DNA of 64,000 bases, taken from Vicia villosa (Eukaryota; Streptophyta; Magnoliopsida; Fabales; Fabaceae). Shown piece after piece: positions 23,591-33,894 of the stretch (position 1 is its first letter; each line of letters opens with the position of its first letter). The stretch covers positions 120,755,987 through 120,819,986 of the forward strand of contig NC_081185.1 in assembly GCF_029867415.1 (NCBI RefSeq), given 5' to 3'. The notes beneath the pieces are model-generated. The model saw only the letters and a program-made list of their open reading frames with translations. It had not been told where the DNA came from and did not search any database. Made by a program: the position numbers and the translations under genes.

Positions 23591-25170
23591 ACATGAGACA
23601 TTTAGCGAGTCATGGTGTTAGAAAGGTATACAGTAGTGGTTGCTACTATTCGTTGTCTTACAAATTGATATTGAATTTTGTCGTAATTCACAACAAGATT
23701 CACAACAAGTGGTGCGGTGAACATGGAGTAAAGAGATATTGTTTACAAGTGAGTACCATCGTTAGTAGATGGCGATGCACTACTAGTATCGAGTTTGGAT
23801 ACTGAAGATAGTTGGGTCATTGACTCAGATTTCTCTTATCACTTGTGTCCAAAAATAGAATACTTTGAAACTTTGAATATGGTGCAAGGTGGAGTAGTTC
23901 GCCTTGATGATAATAAGACTTGCAAGGTTCATGGTATTGGTCTGGTCAGATTTAAAATGTTTGATGACCATGAGCTTCTTATTCACAATGTGAGGTATGT
24001 TCCAGAACTCAAGCGGAATTTGTCATCTATAAGTATGTTTGATGATCTAGGCTATTGTATAAGAGTTGAACATGGAGTGTTGAAGATTTCGCGTGATGAA
24101 TGAATTATTGTTAAAGGGTCTAAAATATGTGGTCTATATATTTTAGAAGGTTCAAATGTTGTTATTAATTCATCGTCAACTAGTGGAGGCTTTCATGACA
24201 AGGAAGAACTATGAGATTTAAGTTTAAGGCGTTATGAATGCCTTGAGAAAGTTTTAGAGGAGTGTAATAAATTTTGCAGAAATCAAGGGATAAAAATGCA
24301 TGTTACATGTGAGTTGTTATTGAATTTTTAGGGAAGACTGAAGATAAAATAGCTTACTTGGTTGGTAGAGAATTTCTCCAGAGGGAGAATAGTGAAAATC
24401 AAGGGAGAAACTATAACGGAGACAACTCAGTTTGAGGTGGAGTTTCCTACTATGGATATTAGTAGTAGTGAGTGAACGACTACATAGATATCTAATTATC
24501 ATTTCACTCATGATAGGGTAAGGAGGATTATTGTAACATCTCAAAGGGACGATTATGCTAGCCTTTGATATTATGTTTTTAATGTGGTTGAAGGAGTGCA
24601 AAATAAAAGAAGAAAACCCTTCAGAGAGGCATTTGAAAACAGGTGGAGTCAAGGGTGATTGAAAAATCATACTTGTAGGCTTGTTAAATTACCTAGGAAG
24701 AAAAGCGTAATCGGGAACAAGAGAGAGAAATAACGGTGTAGAGAATTCCAACGAAAAACTTAGAAAGAAAAAGATTTTTGGAAAACCTTTGGAGTTATTT
24801 AAGAGGATTGTGAAATACATCTAAACACCTTGGGTTTGAGTGATTCTTATATTGAGAGTTGGAGAGGTTGGGAAACACTTGGATAGAAAATAGGGTTTAT
24901 TCTTTAGGAATTGTAAAGGCTATTTTCTTGTAACTCATTTGTAATCTATTCTAATAACTTTTTGAGTATAGTGAAATAAAGAGTTGTTCTCTCCCCCAGA
25001 GTAGATCTTTTGATCGAACTGGGTAAGCAAACCTTCATTTTTTTCTCGCCTTATTCGGTTATCTATTATATTATCTAGGTATAAATTGTTATTGTTGTAG
25101 ACATTTTATTTAGGTTGCTGCTATTATTTTCCTCACAAATTGATATTGAATTTTGCCGTAATTCACAACA
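23591..25170 (+). pseudogene. Degraded Ty1/copia element (protease / pre-integrase part and LTR)
   Basis: The frame at 23795-24103 matches the copia protease start ('DSWVIDSDFSYHLCP', with the active-site DSG changed to DSD) and the following gag-pre-integrase region ('LYILEG' near 24137). Later sequence is full of stops. An LTR-like end is visible at about 24880-25170 ('gttgttctctcccccagag' to 'ttgccgtaattcacaaca'), and a shorter version of the same end is at 23640-23694, suggesting remnants of both LTRs. Integrase, RT and RNase H are missing. Confidence 0.7.
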
Positions 25171-25220
25171 TCTTAGAACTAGGAAAGACCAATCTTGTGT
25201 TTGACAATGGATTGGAATCT

Positions 25221-25825
25221 TCTTGAGAATAAAAATTACAAGTTGGAAATATTGAGAAAATAAAGTTTGGGAAAATTCCACATTGATTAGAGATTTGAGC
25301 ATTTATAAGTGAGTGAACCTATACACTTATCACCTTAAAGTTTTGGGTGAGTAATTGACGTGTCTTTCATAAAAGTGTGTTCTCATAAAAGAAAGGCACT
25401 AATGAAAAATGTCCCCTCTCGTTTATCCCCAAATTGATTACCCTAACAATGATATCATGAGTCGTTGGTTCGAGTGAATGGCCGACTCACTTTTATCGAA
25501 AGTCCTCCCCATGTGGTGGTGGATAAAAGGCATGTCCCTTTTGAGAGAGCTTCCGCTTGAGGGAGAACATTGTGCATACACTCACACTTGAGGGGGAGTG
25601 TTGAGAATAACAAGTGTGAGTTAGAAAACTTTGAGAAAATAAAGTGTGAGGAAGTGACACGTTGATTGAAGACTTAAGCATTTATAAGTGACAGAATCCA
25701 CACACCTATTATCTTGAGGTTTTTGGTGAGTATGTGGTGTATCTCTCACAAAGGTGTGTTGCTCATAAAAGAAATGCCCCAATGAAAAATGTTCTCTTAT
25801 TGACCCCTAAATTGATGACCTAACA
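25221..25825 (+). mobile_element. TRIM (terminal-repeat retrotransposon in miniature), TSD AATCT
   Basis: Two direct repeats of about 228 bp (25221-25448 and 25599-25825) share 'ttgagaataa', 'catttataagtga' and end in 'ctaaca'. Between them are only ~150 bp, starting with a primer-binding-like 'tgatatcatgag' and ending with a purine tract 'cttgaggggga'. The whole is flanked by AATCT at 25216-25220 and 25826-25830. There is no coding capacity. These are the defining features of a TRIM element. Confidence 0.82.
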
Positions 25826-25839
25826 AATCTCATCTTGCT

Positions 25840-26640
25840 ATGACTAAAATTTCTGGAAAAACAACCAGAAGGAATTGTTAAAATTATTTGCATCACTAAT
25901 AATCAACCAAAATATTCGGTAGTGCTGAAGTCATATATGTAGATACTAGCTTTTAATATTTAAAATTGAATTAGATATCTAATACTCTTCCTAATTCGGA
26001 TTTCTTAAGTTCCTCATTCTCATTAATCTTTTGAGACCTTCAAATATTGCTTGCTTCAAGAGTTTTATTAGAATGTCAACCAGTTGCAATTTAGTCTTGC
26101 AATACTCAATTCTTAACCTCTCTTTACTAACTTGGTCTTGTTTACTTGAGTCTTTCACCCAGGCTCCATGTTTTGATGTACACTTGTTAAAACCTAGCTT
26201 GATCAAGAGGCTATTAATCCTATTGCTCCATGCCTAAGTACTTGCTTCAATCCATACAAGGCTTTTCTCAACCTGTACACGATATTCTATTGCCCTTTCA
26301 CCTCAAAACCAAATATCTGTTTCACATAAACTTCTTCTTATAAGGGTCCAATGAAAAATACTGATTTTACATGAAGCTGGTGCAATTCCATCCTTTATAT
26401 AATGCAATGACTTCAATCACTATTATGGTTTCAAGTCTAGGTACGAGTGCATAGACTTCATTGGAATCAATGCATGGCTTTTGAAGAAAGACTTTTTCCA
26501 CCAATTTTGCCTTATGCTTGGCAATTTCCCCATTTGGCTTCAACTTCAGCTTGTAAATAAACTTGTAAATAAACTTGGCATAAATTTGTCCCATCATTTT
26601 CATTTTATCATCTGAGTTATTTTGTCTGTGATGAGTCCAT
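25840..26640 (-). pseudogene. Ty1/copia RT fragment, minus strand
   Basis: Minus-strand frames at 26603-26367 ('YKLKLKPNGEIAKHKAKLVEK', 'YALVPRLETI', 'YKGWN') are the copia RT N-terminal block. 26206-25991 joins a later RT piece ('MIKLGFNKC') to the RNase H end ('YCKTKLQLVDIL', 'EGLKRLM'). The YVDD centre is missing, so the fragment carries an internal deletion. Sequence up to about 26820 may be more of the same element, but it is too decayed to assign. Confidence 0.75.
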
Positions 26641-26844
26641 ACATTGCATTAGTTAAATCATTTCATCTGAGTCCTTGGCTTTAGGTCATTTGACTAAAAC
26701 ATCTGACTTTGTCTGAACCTATAAAATCACTGGGAGACACTGAGTATTTGTTTAGATCTTTAGGTTTTTTACAAAGGGTTAACCCATTGACCCAAATATA
26801 TCAAAGACTTTTGTTTCATGTTTAAGCTCACTAACTAGTAAGAG

Positions 26845-26874
26845 ACCCGTGCTGCCGCACGGGTTATTTTCTAA
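26845..26874 (+). mobile_element. Helitron-like 3' terminus (hairpin + CTAA)
   Basis: The arms ACCCGTGC (26845-26852) and GCACGGGT (26857-26864) form a perfect 8-bp stem with a 4-base loop, followed six bases later by CTAA then T. Plant Helitrons end in a GC-rich hairpin just before CTRR inserted 5' of T. Only the terminus is recognisable; the element body and Rep/helicase genes are not seen. Confidence 0.5.
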
Positions 26875-27150
26875 TGATGTTGTGTAGCTCCCGACTAAAT
26901 TAACATATGGCATATGACTTTCATGAAAACATAAAACTTGCCAAATAGTATATTGATAGTATTGTTAAGGTAATGAAAATGAAGGAGTGTTACTCTCAAT
27001 ATAAGTTTCGAACCTTTATAGTAAAATTCAACATGTTATATCATTACTATTGATAATGTCATTGAACTGAATGATTGCTAATGTAATAGAACAATATGAT
27101 GCTTTAAATAAGTAGTAAAATACAAAATGTGTTACAAAAGCTTATAAAAG

Positions 27151-27170
27151 ACCCGTGCGTCCGCACGGGT
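27151..27170. repeat. Second ACCCGTGCG palindrome
   Basis: The arms ACCCGTGCG and CGCACGGGT form a perfect 9-bp stem with a two-base loop, closely related to the hairpin at 26845. No CTRR motif lies within 12 bases downstream, so it may be the internal or 5' hairpin of a related Helitron, or its end in the other orientation. Confidence 0.5.
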
Positions 27171-28285
27171 AAGTTCATTCTTATCTTAGATTATTCGACA
27201 ATGTTATGATATATAATTGTTATTATAAAATTAATAAAATTGAAAATATTAAATCACCAACATGATAAAAGATAACTATAAATATTTATGAATATGACTA
27301 ATAACTATAAATATTTACAAATATCACTGATAACTATAAATATGTAAAAAAAAAAAAAATTGTTGATTGAAATAAAAAAAATATTGTGGGAATAGTGACC
27401 CGTAAAAATATTGTGGGGATAGTGATCCATGTTGCAGCTTATGTTGGAAAACCATTGTGTTTAAAATATGATATAATGCAAAATTGCTTTTGCCAGCTAA
27501 TGCCATAAAATTTTCTCTTTGCTTAATAAAATGTAACAACTTTCTATGCAAAGTACATGCTAGTATTTGACGGATTTGCTGGTTTTCATATGTTTTTTTA
27601 AAATAAAAGCTTAAAAATACAACTTTTTGAGCAAAATCCCATCAAATATGGCTTTTGGAAGCAATTAATGTCAGAAAAAGACATTGTTCAAAATCTTTGA
27701 ATGACTTTTCCATGACTCCTCCTATCTCTCTCTACAACACACATTATGTTTGAAAAGTTGGTATACCTATTATGTTTATAGATTATATAATCACATCTAC
27801 TCTTACTCTTACTCTTGGAACTCACAAAATAACAAAACTAAAATAAATCACATTTTCAAAGACAAGTACATAAAGTGATTTTTTTTTCTTCTTTTGTATA
27901 GCATACGTTTTTCACTTTATCTTTCTAATCTCTTTTCATTTCCAACCTTTTATCATCTCCATTATCAATTTAAAAAAGCTTCATAGATTACTCATTCTCT
28001 TTCACAATAGTTCTTTTAAGAGAAATTTTAATAAAGACTGAGACACTACAAAAGTGATTGGAAATTGATATTTTCGACCCGGATCGGAGAAATGTCCACC
28101 CATACTCTTACTCTTTCAAATCTAATTTGTTATATTGAAAATCCTTCAAAATTTCCTACACGGTTATCGGTTGTCAAATAAATAAGATCAACTTGTTAGA
28201 GTTGATATTGAACTAATTGTTAAAAATAACAAAGCTTAATATCACCAAAAGAAACAAATCAAACACCCACTGCAATGGACAGTTC
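27171..28285. other. AT-rich spacer without recognisable genes
   Basis: Contains short tandem units ('aactataaatatt' about 27270-27350) and homopolymer runs. Nothing codes convincingly. It may be the body of a Helitron-type element starting at the hairpins to the left. Confidence 0.35.
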
Positions 28286-28323
28286 TCACATCGGTATTAC
28301 AAAACGAAAGATTTCAAAGCAGT

Positions 28324-28881
28324 TCAACTCAAATGAAGATGCAAATAGCAACACAAAAAGCACAGGCAGCTGGAAAAACAACACTGAAATAAAACAAACA
28401 CAGTAAAACAAACAACACAAAGAGCACAGACAGCTGGAAAAACCGATGCACTCCTTCTTGAAGAAACGAAACCAAAAGACACAAAAAGCATATGCGATAA
28501 AAAACAGACGCAATACAAACACCAAGAAAGCTTGATACTAAATCTGAGCAACACATAATAACGAAACTCAAAGGCACATAAAGCATAGGCGTTCTTTAAC
28601 AACTCAAATGAAGAGAAGAACAACTTCATGGTTAAAGATGGATGAGAACGTGCGGGTTTGATACCTGATTGTAGTTTGGTTGCCGGCTTGAGAGGAAATA
28701 AGGAGGGTTCCGATTTCTTGAGTTGACAGCAATGGAGGTGTAGAGCTGATGAATACTCTGCAAGAGAGAGGGAGGAAAGCGAAAATGATGAGTGAAAAGA
28801 ATGGGGAAAGTAGTCTTGTGTTGGAGGGAAAAGTGGAAGGAAGTACAAAATTGGTACCGCTGTCAAATTAGAAAACAACAC
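28324..28881 (-). other. Open frame of 185 codons, doubtful
   Basis: A minus-strand frame with a hydrophobic, Cys/Phe-rich C-terminus that comes from translating tandem-like DNA ('cacaaaaagcacaggcagctgg' is repeated in varied form). No family was recognised. Upstream composition (CT-rich, 'tctctcttgcag', then 'caatcaggtatca') looks like a plant leader exon with splice signals, so this may be a captured gene 5' end. It is listed for completeness rather than as a gene. Confidence 0.2.
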
Positions 28882-29039
28882 ATGGCAGTAGATAAAATTG
28901 TATTTGTTGATTACTAAAGTAACCTTTTTTAAGGGTAAAGTTTTTGAGTCAAAAGGTTAATTTAGGAAGTTTGCTCAATTTAATAATATTGGGTAGATAG
29001 TAGATGTTACCTCATTTTTATTCTTCCCTTTTAGTATAA

Positions 29040-29165
29040 TATTAGTAACACAGTGTTATCATTAGTGTTATGATAATATTATTAATATTGGTAGTATTAT
29101 TATTAATATTACTATTAATAATAGTAATATGTTTTATTAATAATATTACTTTTATTGATGATCCA
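29040..29165. repeat. Low-complexity TAATA-rich tract
   Basis: Simple-sequence tract of 'attaatatt' / 'aatagtaat' units with partial self-complementarity. Confidence 0.7.
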
Positions 29166-29452
29166 GTGTCCACGCTTTTTTAGAGTTTTCTAAGTCCATT
29201 TTTATTAATTGAGTCAATTAGTATTAAGGGGTCAGATTTTAGTTTTAGCATACCTAACCAAACACATTGAAATTGATTAGCACATCGATGAAGATAAAGC
29301 TCAAGCCAAATTAATCTACCAGCCTGAAAGAGCCTGAAACATCACACTGAAGTATATATATTTTGAACTTTCAGTTTCTTTGTTTTCTACTTTCTATTTA
29401 TGTCGAATAGATCGAGATCTATTTTGAACTTAACAATTTGATTGCAGTCCTG

Positions 29453-29546
29453 AATATGTTAAAGGACGTGAGAAGATATAGCGGACAAGAGCTTGAAGAG
29501 GCATGCGAAGACTTCAGTAACATAATTGGGTCCTCATCCAATTAGA
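29453..29546 (+). pseudogene. Exon fragment of an unrelated LRR receptor kinase
   Basis: After an acceptor-like 'gattgcag' the frame reads a juxtamembrane segment with 'RRYSGQELEEACEDFSNIIG', followed by a stop. This matches the start of the kinase region of At1g63430/At5g41180-type LRR kinases (family assigned from memory of the RQELEVACEDFSNIIGSSPD pattern). Only about 30 residues exist and no further kinase exons follow. It lies left of a CACTA end (30439), so it could be a captured or stranded exon. Confidence 0.55.
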
Positions 29547-30214
29547 TGGATAAGGTGTTTGTTTGCAAATGTTTTTGTACTATTCTTATTCGTAGTTGTG
29601 TTGATTATTATTCGCATTTGGTTTCGCTTTCAATTATCTCATTCACTTAATGACTAAAATCCTTGCTTAATAGCTGGTTCTGTTTTTCTTTTGTTTTGAG
29701 AGAGTAGTTAGATTAAGGTAATTGCATGTTTTCTCATGGACCACACTCCTTGTTGAATTGAAACTAAGACTGGTTTACTTATTGGATAGATAAAGATTTT
29801 GCATATTTTCTTTGATATTTTGTTTGGGTCCGCAACTAAAATTTGTTGCACTACATCTTTTCAGGTTTTGCTTTCCTTTGAGTTCTTACAAGCTATGCTG
29901 CCAAAACCGTCCAAGAAAAAAAATATATCTACTCAACATGAAGTCACTCAACCTTTGAATCTTGATTTGTACTTTTTTTTCTTTGACTTGTTGACAAATG
30001 ATTAGTAATAGCTTGGTTTTTTTAATCAATTTTTTAGTAATGTGACTATGTAATTAAGTACTTGTTATTTAACAATTTGAATGTCTTATTTAAATTCAAA
30101 ATATTTTAAATGTCTTATTTAAATTCAAAATATTTTAAATGATAATTTAATTTTTATATTAAAGTAATTTTAATATACTATGTTTCAAAAAATTATTATA
30201 AAAAAAATTAATTT
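29547..30214. other. Non-coding spacer
   Basis: T-rich sequence with intron-like composition. It includes a short direct duplication of 'aatgtcttatttaaattcaa' near 30078-30130. No gene recognised. Confidence 0.4.
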
Positions 30215-30439
30215 GAGATAGAATGTACCTGCGGATTTACCTGCGGAATTTTCCTGTGGATTTACCTGCGGAAGTTTCCTGCGGATTTACCTGCGGAATT
30301 TTCTGCGGAACTTCCTGCTGAAAATATTACCCACGAAGGTTTTAGCTGCGGACCTGAAACCGCAGGAAACTTGTTTCCTGCGGAAATTTAGCTCAAATCC
30401 GCAGGTAAATCCGCAGGAAAATTGTGTATTTCTTGTAGT
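30215..30439. mobile_element. End of a second CACTA family element
   Basis: The right terminus 'tttcttgtagtg' inverts to CACTACAAGAAA, a standard plant CACTA end. The preceding ~220 bp are an array of 'acctgcggat' / 'tcctgcggaa' direct and inverted units, i.e. subterminal repeats. The sequence to the right (from 30440) matches the intron of RLK E from about 54465, so the element ended inside the equivalent intron of RLK D. No matching left end was found, so it is a truncated element. Confidence 0.7.
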
Positions 30440-30932
30440 GTTTTAGGATAGAATGTGCGTTTTTGTTTTAATATATTATAAATACATCAATTCTTAAAAT
30501 ACTCTCTAAATGTTACTTTAAAAAAAAACTCTAATCATTTACAAGAAATAAACTCGAGAAAATTTATATACTACAATTAATTTTAAATTAAAAAGATATA
30601 GAGTTACTTTTTAAAATAATTATAAAAAATAAAAAAATATTATATAATTTTTTTTATCAGATGTGTTGGATGCGGGGTTATTAGACATAATGATGAGAAG
30701 TAGTAGCTGATAAGTTCTATAACTTTTCCTTTGAGAACAATTGAAATAAAGTATCATAAGCCCAAGCTCTTAAACCAAGTAAATAGATAACCTTCCATAT
30801 GAATATCTAATCACCCCGCATCTAACACAACTGATTTAAAACCATTATTTAAATAGTTTATTTGTATCATCACTAATTATGTATTTAACTTTTGTGATGA
30901 TAAAATAAAATAATTATTTTGCAAATATGCAG

Positions 30933-32137
30933 GAGCATCTGTTGGATTTATAATATTTATTGGATTGGTTATTTATTATCGTAAGGAGTGTCTTATTTTA
31001 GTACAAAGATGGATATTTAGGGGAACAATAAAATCTAGTGATCATATTGTGGAGAATTTTATGGAAAGTTATAAACTGTCAGTGCCGATAAAACAATATA
31101 GATATGCAGAAGTAAAAAGAATGACAAACTCATTTCGAGATAAATTAGGTCAAGGAGGATATGGTACTGTGTACAAAGCAAGCTTACCTGATGGTCGTCA
31201 AGTGGCTGTGAAAGTAATAAAAGAGTCCAAGGGAAATGGAGAAGAATTCATAAATGAAGTTGCTAGCATTAGTAGAACATCACACGTCAATATTGTCTCA
31301 CTTTTGGGTTTTTGTTATGGAAACAAAAGAGCGTTGATATATGAATTCATGTCCAAAGGGTCATTGGATAATTTCATCCTTAAAAGTGGGTCTTCTCATT
31401 CTGTTTGTAGTTTGGATTGGAACACATTATCCAAAATTGCAATGGGAATTGCTCGAGGCTTAGAATACTTGCATCAAGGATGTATTTCAAGGATATTGCA
31501 TCTTGATATCAAACCTCAAAATATTCTTTTGGATGAAGATTTTTGCCCAAAAATATCTGATTTTGGACTAGCTAAAATATGTCAAAGAGATGATAGTGTT
31601 GTGTCTATACTTGGTGCACGAGGAACTATAGGATATATAGCTCCAGAAGTATTTAGTCGAACAAATGGCGGAGTTTCTCACAAATCAGATGTATACAGTT
31701 ATGGTATGTTAATGTTAGATATGATTGGAAGAAGAAAGAATTCAGGCGCTAGAGATTCATGTACTACTGAATATTTTCCAGATTGGATTTATAAAGATCT
31801 TGAGCAAGATAATAACTCTGTGAATTGTATAGCAAATTCGGAGGAAGAGAATGATATGGTGAGAAAAATTACTATGGTAAGTCTATGGTGCATTCAAACA
31901 AAACCATCAGATAGACCTTCAATTAGTAAAGTAATAGAAATGCTACAAGGACCACTTCAGTCGGTTCCATATCCTCCCAAACCTTTTTTAAACTCTCCTG
32001 AAATTCCAATATTGCAAACTTCATGCGTGCCTTCAAGCAGTTTGTCAGAAACAAAGTCATCAACCTTATCGGGGAATGCTTCCATAAAAACAAATAAGTT
32101 CAGCAAAGACAACAATGAAGATGTGATTGTAGTGTAA
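30933..32137 (+). pseudogene. RLK D: orphan TM + kinase exon, 5'-truncated
   Basis: The exon starts after 'aaatatgcag' (AG at 30931-30932) and is open to 32137. It encodes the membrane segment 'GFIIFIGLVIYY', a juxtamembrane region, and a complete kinase with GQGGYG, VAVK, αC Glu in 'FINEVASI', [11 protein letters not shown] and APE, then a Ser-rich tail. It is almost identical to exon 2 of E. There is no exon 1: upstream, after the intron remnant, lies the CACTA end at 30439. No ATG occurs before the TM segment; the first in-frame Met is in 'FMESYKLSV' after it, so a translated product would be a soluble kinase-only protein. All catalytic motifs are kept, so loss was recent. Confidence 0.85.
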
Positions 32138-32346
32138 AAAATAATTTGTTGATATTTGAATACAACTTTGCATATACTTTGTTTAAACCTCAAAAAGGTC
32201 GTATATTTTTAGTTGTTTTTTATTGATGACACATATATGACATTAAAAAATTCATAAAAAAAGTGAGACACATATTTGTCATCAATAAACGAGTAATGTA
32301 ATGAATTGTTTTAATTTCAACTACATTAATTTAATTTTATGTTATA

Positions 32347-32627
32347 CTCCATCCGTTTTTTATTATAAGTCGTTTTGGGAAAAAATTTGTATTTAAATAT
32401 AAGTCGCTTTACAATTCCAATGAATAATTAATGCTATTTTTCCTATTATATCCTTAAATATTTATTATTCTCTCTCCTTTCAGTTATATAAATTTATCTT
32501 CCACATATCATTAATGAAGGATAATTTTGTAAAAACCTTCATAATTTCTCATTTTCATACAATAATTATTATTTTTCTTAATCTGTGTGAAAAGTCTAAA
32601 ACGACTTATAATAAAAAACGGAGGGAG
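32347..32627. mobile_element. Stowaway-type MITE (Tc1/mariner), 281 bp
   Basis: The inverted termini CTCCATCCGTTTTTTATTA and the complement of TAATAAAAAACGGAGGGAG are flanked by TA on both sides. This is the plant Stowaway signature (CTCCCTCCGT... with TA duplication). Inside, 'aagtcgttttgg' and 'aaaacgactt' extend the inverted repeat. It is non-coding. Confidence 0.9.
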
Positions 32628-32732
32628 TATTTAATTAATTAAATAAGTAAATTATTTATTACATATTTTATTTTATTTTTTGAAAGGCTTATTACATATT
32701 TTATTAGTTCATGCTATACTTATAGAAAAGTT

Positions 32733-32860
32733 CGTACGATGAACATGGTTTGGGTAGTGTACTATAGTATTTGTCCTTATACCCGCTTATTTTAATAGTT
32801 AACTATCCGTGCCCTTACCCGTATTCATTTTGCGGATTTTTACCCTACCCGTTTTGGGTA
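32733..32860. mobile_element. Internally deleted hAT-like MITE (block 2)
   Basis: The left end 'gaacatggtttgggtagtgta' joins directly to the right-end phrases 'cccgcttattttaatagtta' and 'taccctacccgttttgggta'. It is the block-2 counterpart of 4471-4968, missing ~370 bp of its centre and its terminal bases. Confidence 0.65.
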
Positions 32861-33894
32861 ATTAAATAATAACAATCACATTATTGTATGCAATATTACG
32901 AATAAATGATTTTACCTCGGTTGGTTAAGTGGTTTTACCTCAGTTTGCTGGCTGAGGTAAGGAAGAGTGTCATGGAAAATGCAACACAATTTCCCTCGAT
33001 TGTAATATTAATTAAGGGGGAAATTTTACTGGTCATGAGTTTGATTCCCAACAACTGTAATTTTGTATTTGCAAAGTGCGTGCAACTTTGCCTCTCTGTT
33101 TCTTTTAATACCCGAGAAGAAAAGTTAATATTTACCTTGGTCGATGGTTAAATCGCCCATCTTTGTAGAAACAACAAACGACAATAAACATATTATTTCC
33201 TAAGATAAATTCATATGTGTAACCTATAATCACTTTACTTAAAACAACACAAAAACAACATTAAAAAGGAAATAAAATTACACAAAAAAGGAAAAACTTA
33301 TTTCCATTTTTATCAACTTAATCAGAAAAATAGAATCCACACAACAAAAACTAACATTTCTAAGTTACGTGTATGGATAAAATGAATTGAGTGAGTTACA
33401 TATCGAATACATGATGAAGAAGATAAACAATGGTGGAGGAAGCTTCATTAATGTTTGGTTATCTTTTCTTTGTTTCTAGTTATGCTTGAGCTTCAATGGT
33501 GTTATGGTGTTGAAGGGAGGAAACACACATTGATTTTTGAAAACTTACGTTTGGTGGAACATGTGATGTTTCGAAAACGGTTATGGAATATGGATTTAGA
33601 TATTATGACATTTATATGGAGAGGATGAAGAGGAATATTATCTAGGTATATTTTCTGAAAAGACCTTTTGGTTTAACAAGTTTTGGTCAAAAAGTCAACC
33701 CTAGGTTAACTTTGACCAAAATCAAACATCTTGAATATCTTGCACATTTTGAACAATCACACACATCTTGTAACCTGATGAACCTTGTCAAAGAGAATTC
33801 TAGTGATGATGTGAATTCAAACCCTAGCTTAGGAACCAAATAACTCCACCTTTGAATAAGGAAAATCAAAATCATAAGAAAACTCTTGATCCCA
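32861..33894. other. Non-coding duplicated spacer (block 2)
   Basis: Counterpart of 4976-6090. Includes the 'tttacctcggttggttaag' stretch also seen in blocks 1 and 3. No supported gene; short frames are not conserved between copies. Confidence 0.5.

Noticed and set aside
28045..28062. CACTACAAAAGTG as the left end of the CACTA element ending at 30439
   Set aside because: Only the first eight bases fit the inverted right end; there are no subterminal repeats of the ACCTGCGG type beside it and no matching 3-bp duplication.
28324..28881. 185-codon minus-strand open frame as a novel membrane protein
   Set aside because: Its hydrophobicity comes from translating repeat-like DNA. No start context, homologous copy or motif supports it; leader- and splice-like signals upstream fit a gene fragment better.
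30965..32137. Independent kinase gene D starting at 30965
   Set aside because: The codon there is TTG inside the TM segment. The real exon starts at a splice acceptor at 30933 and needs an exon 1 that is missing.
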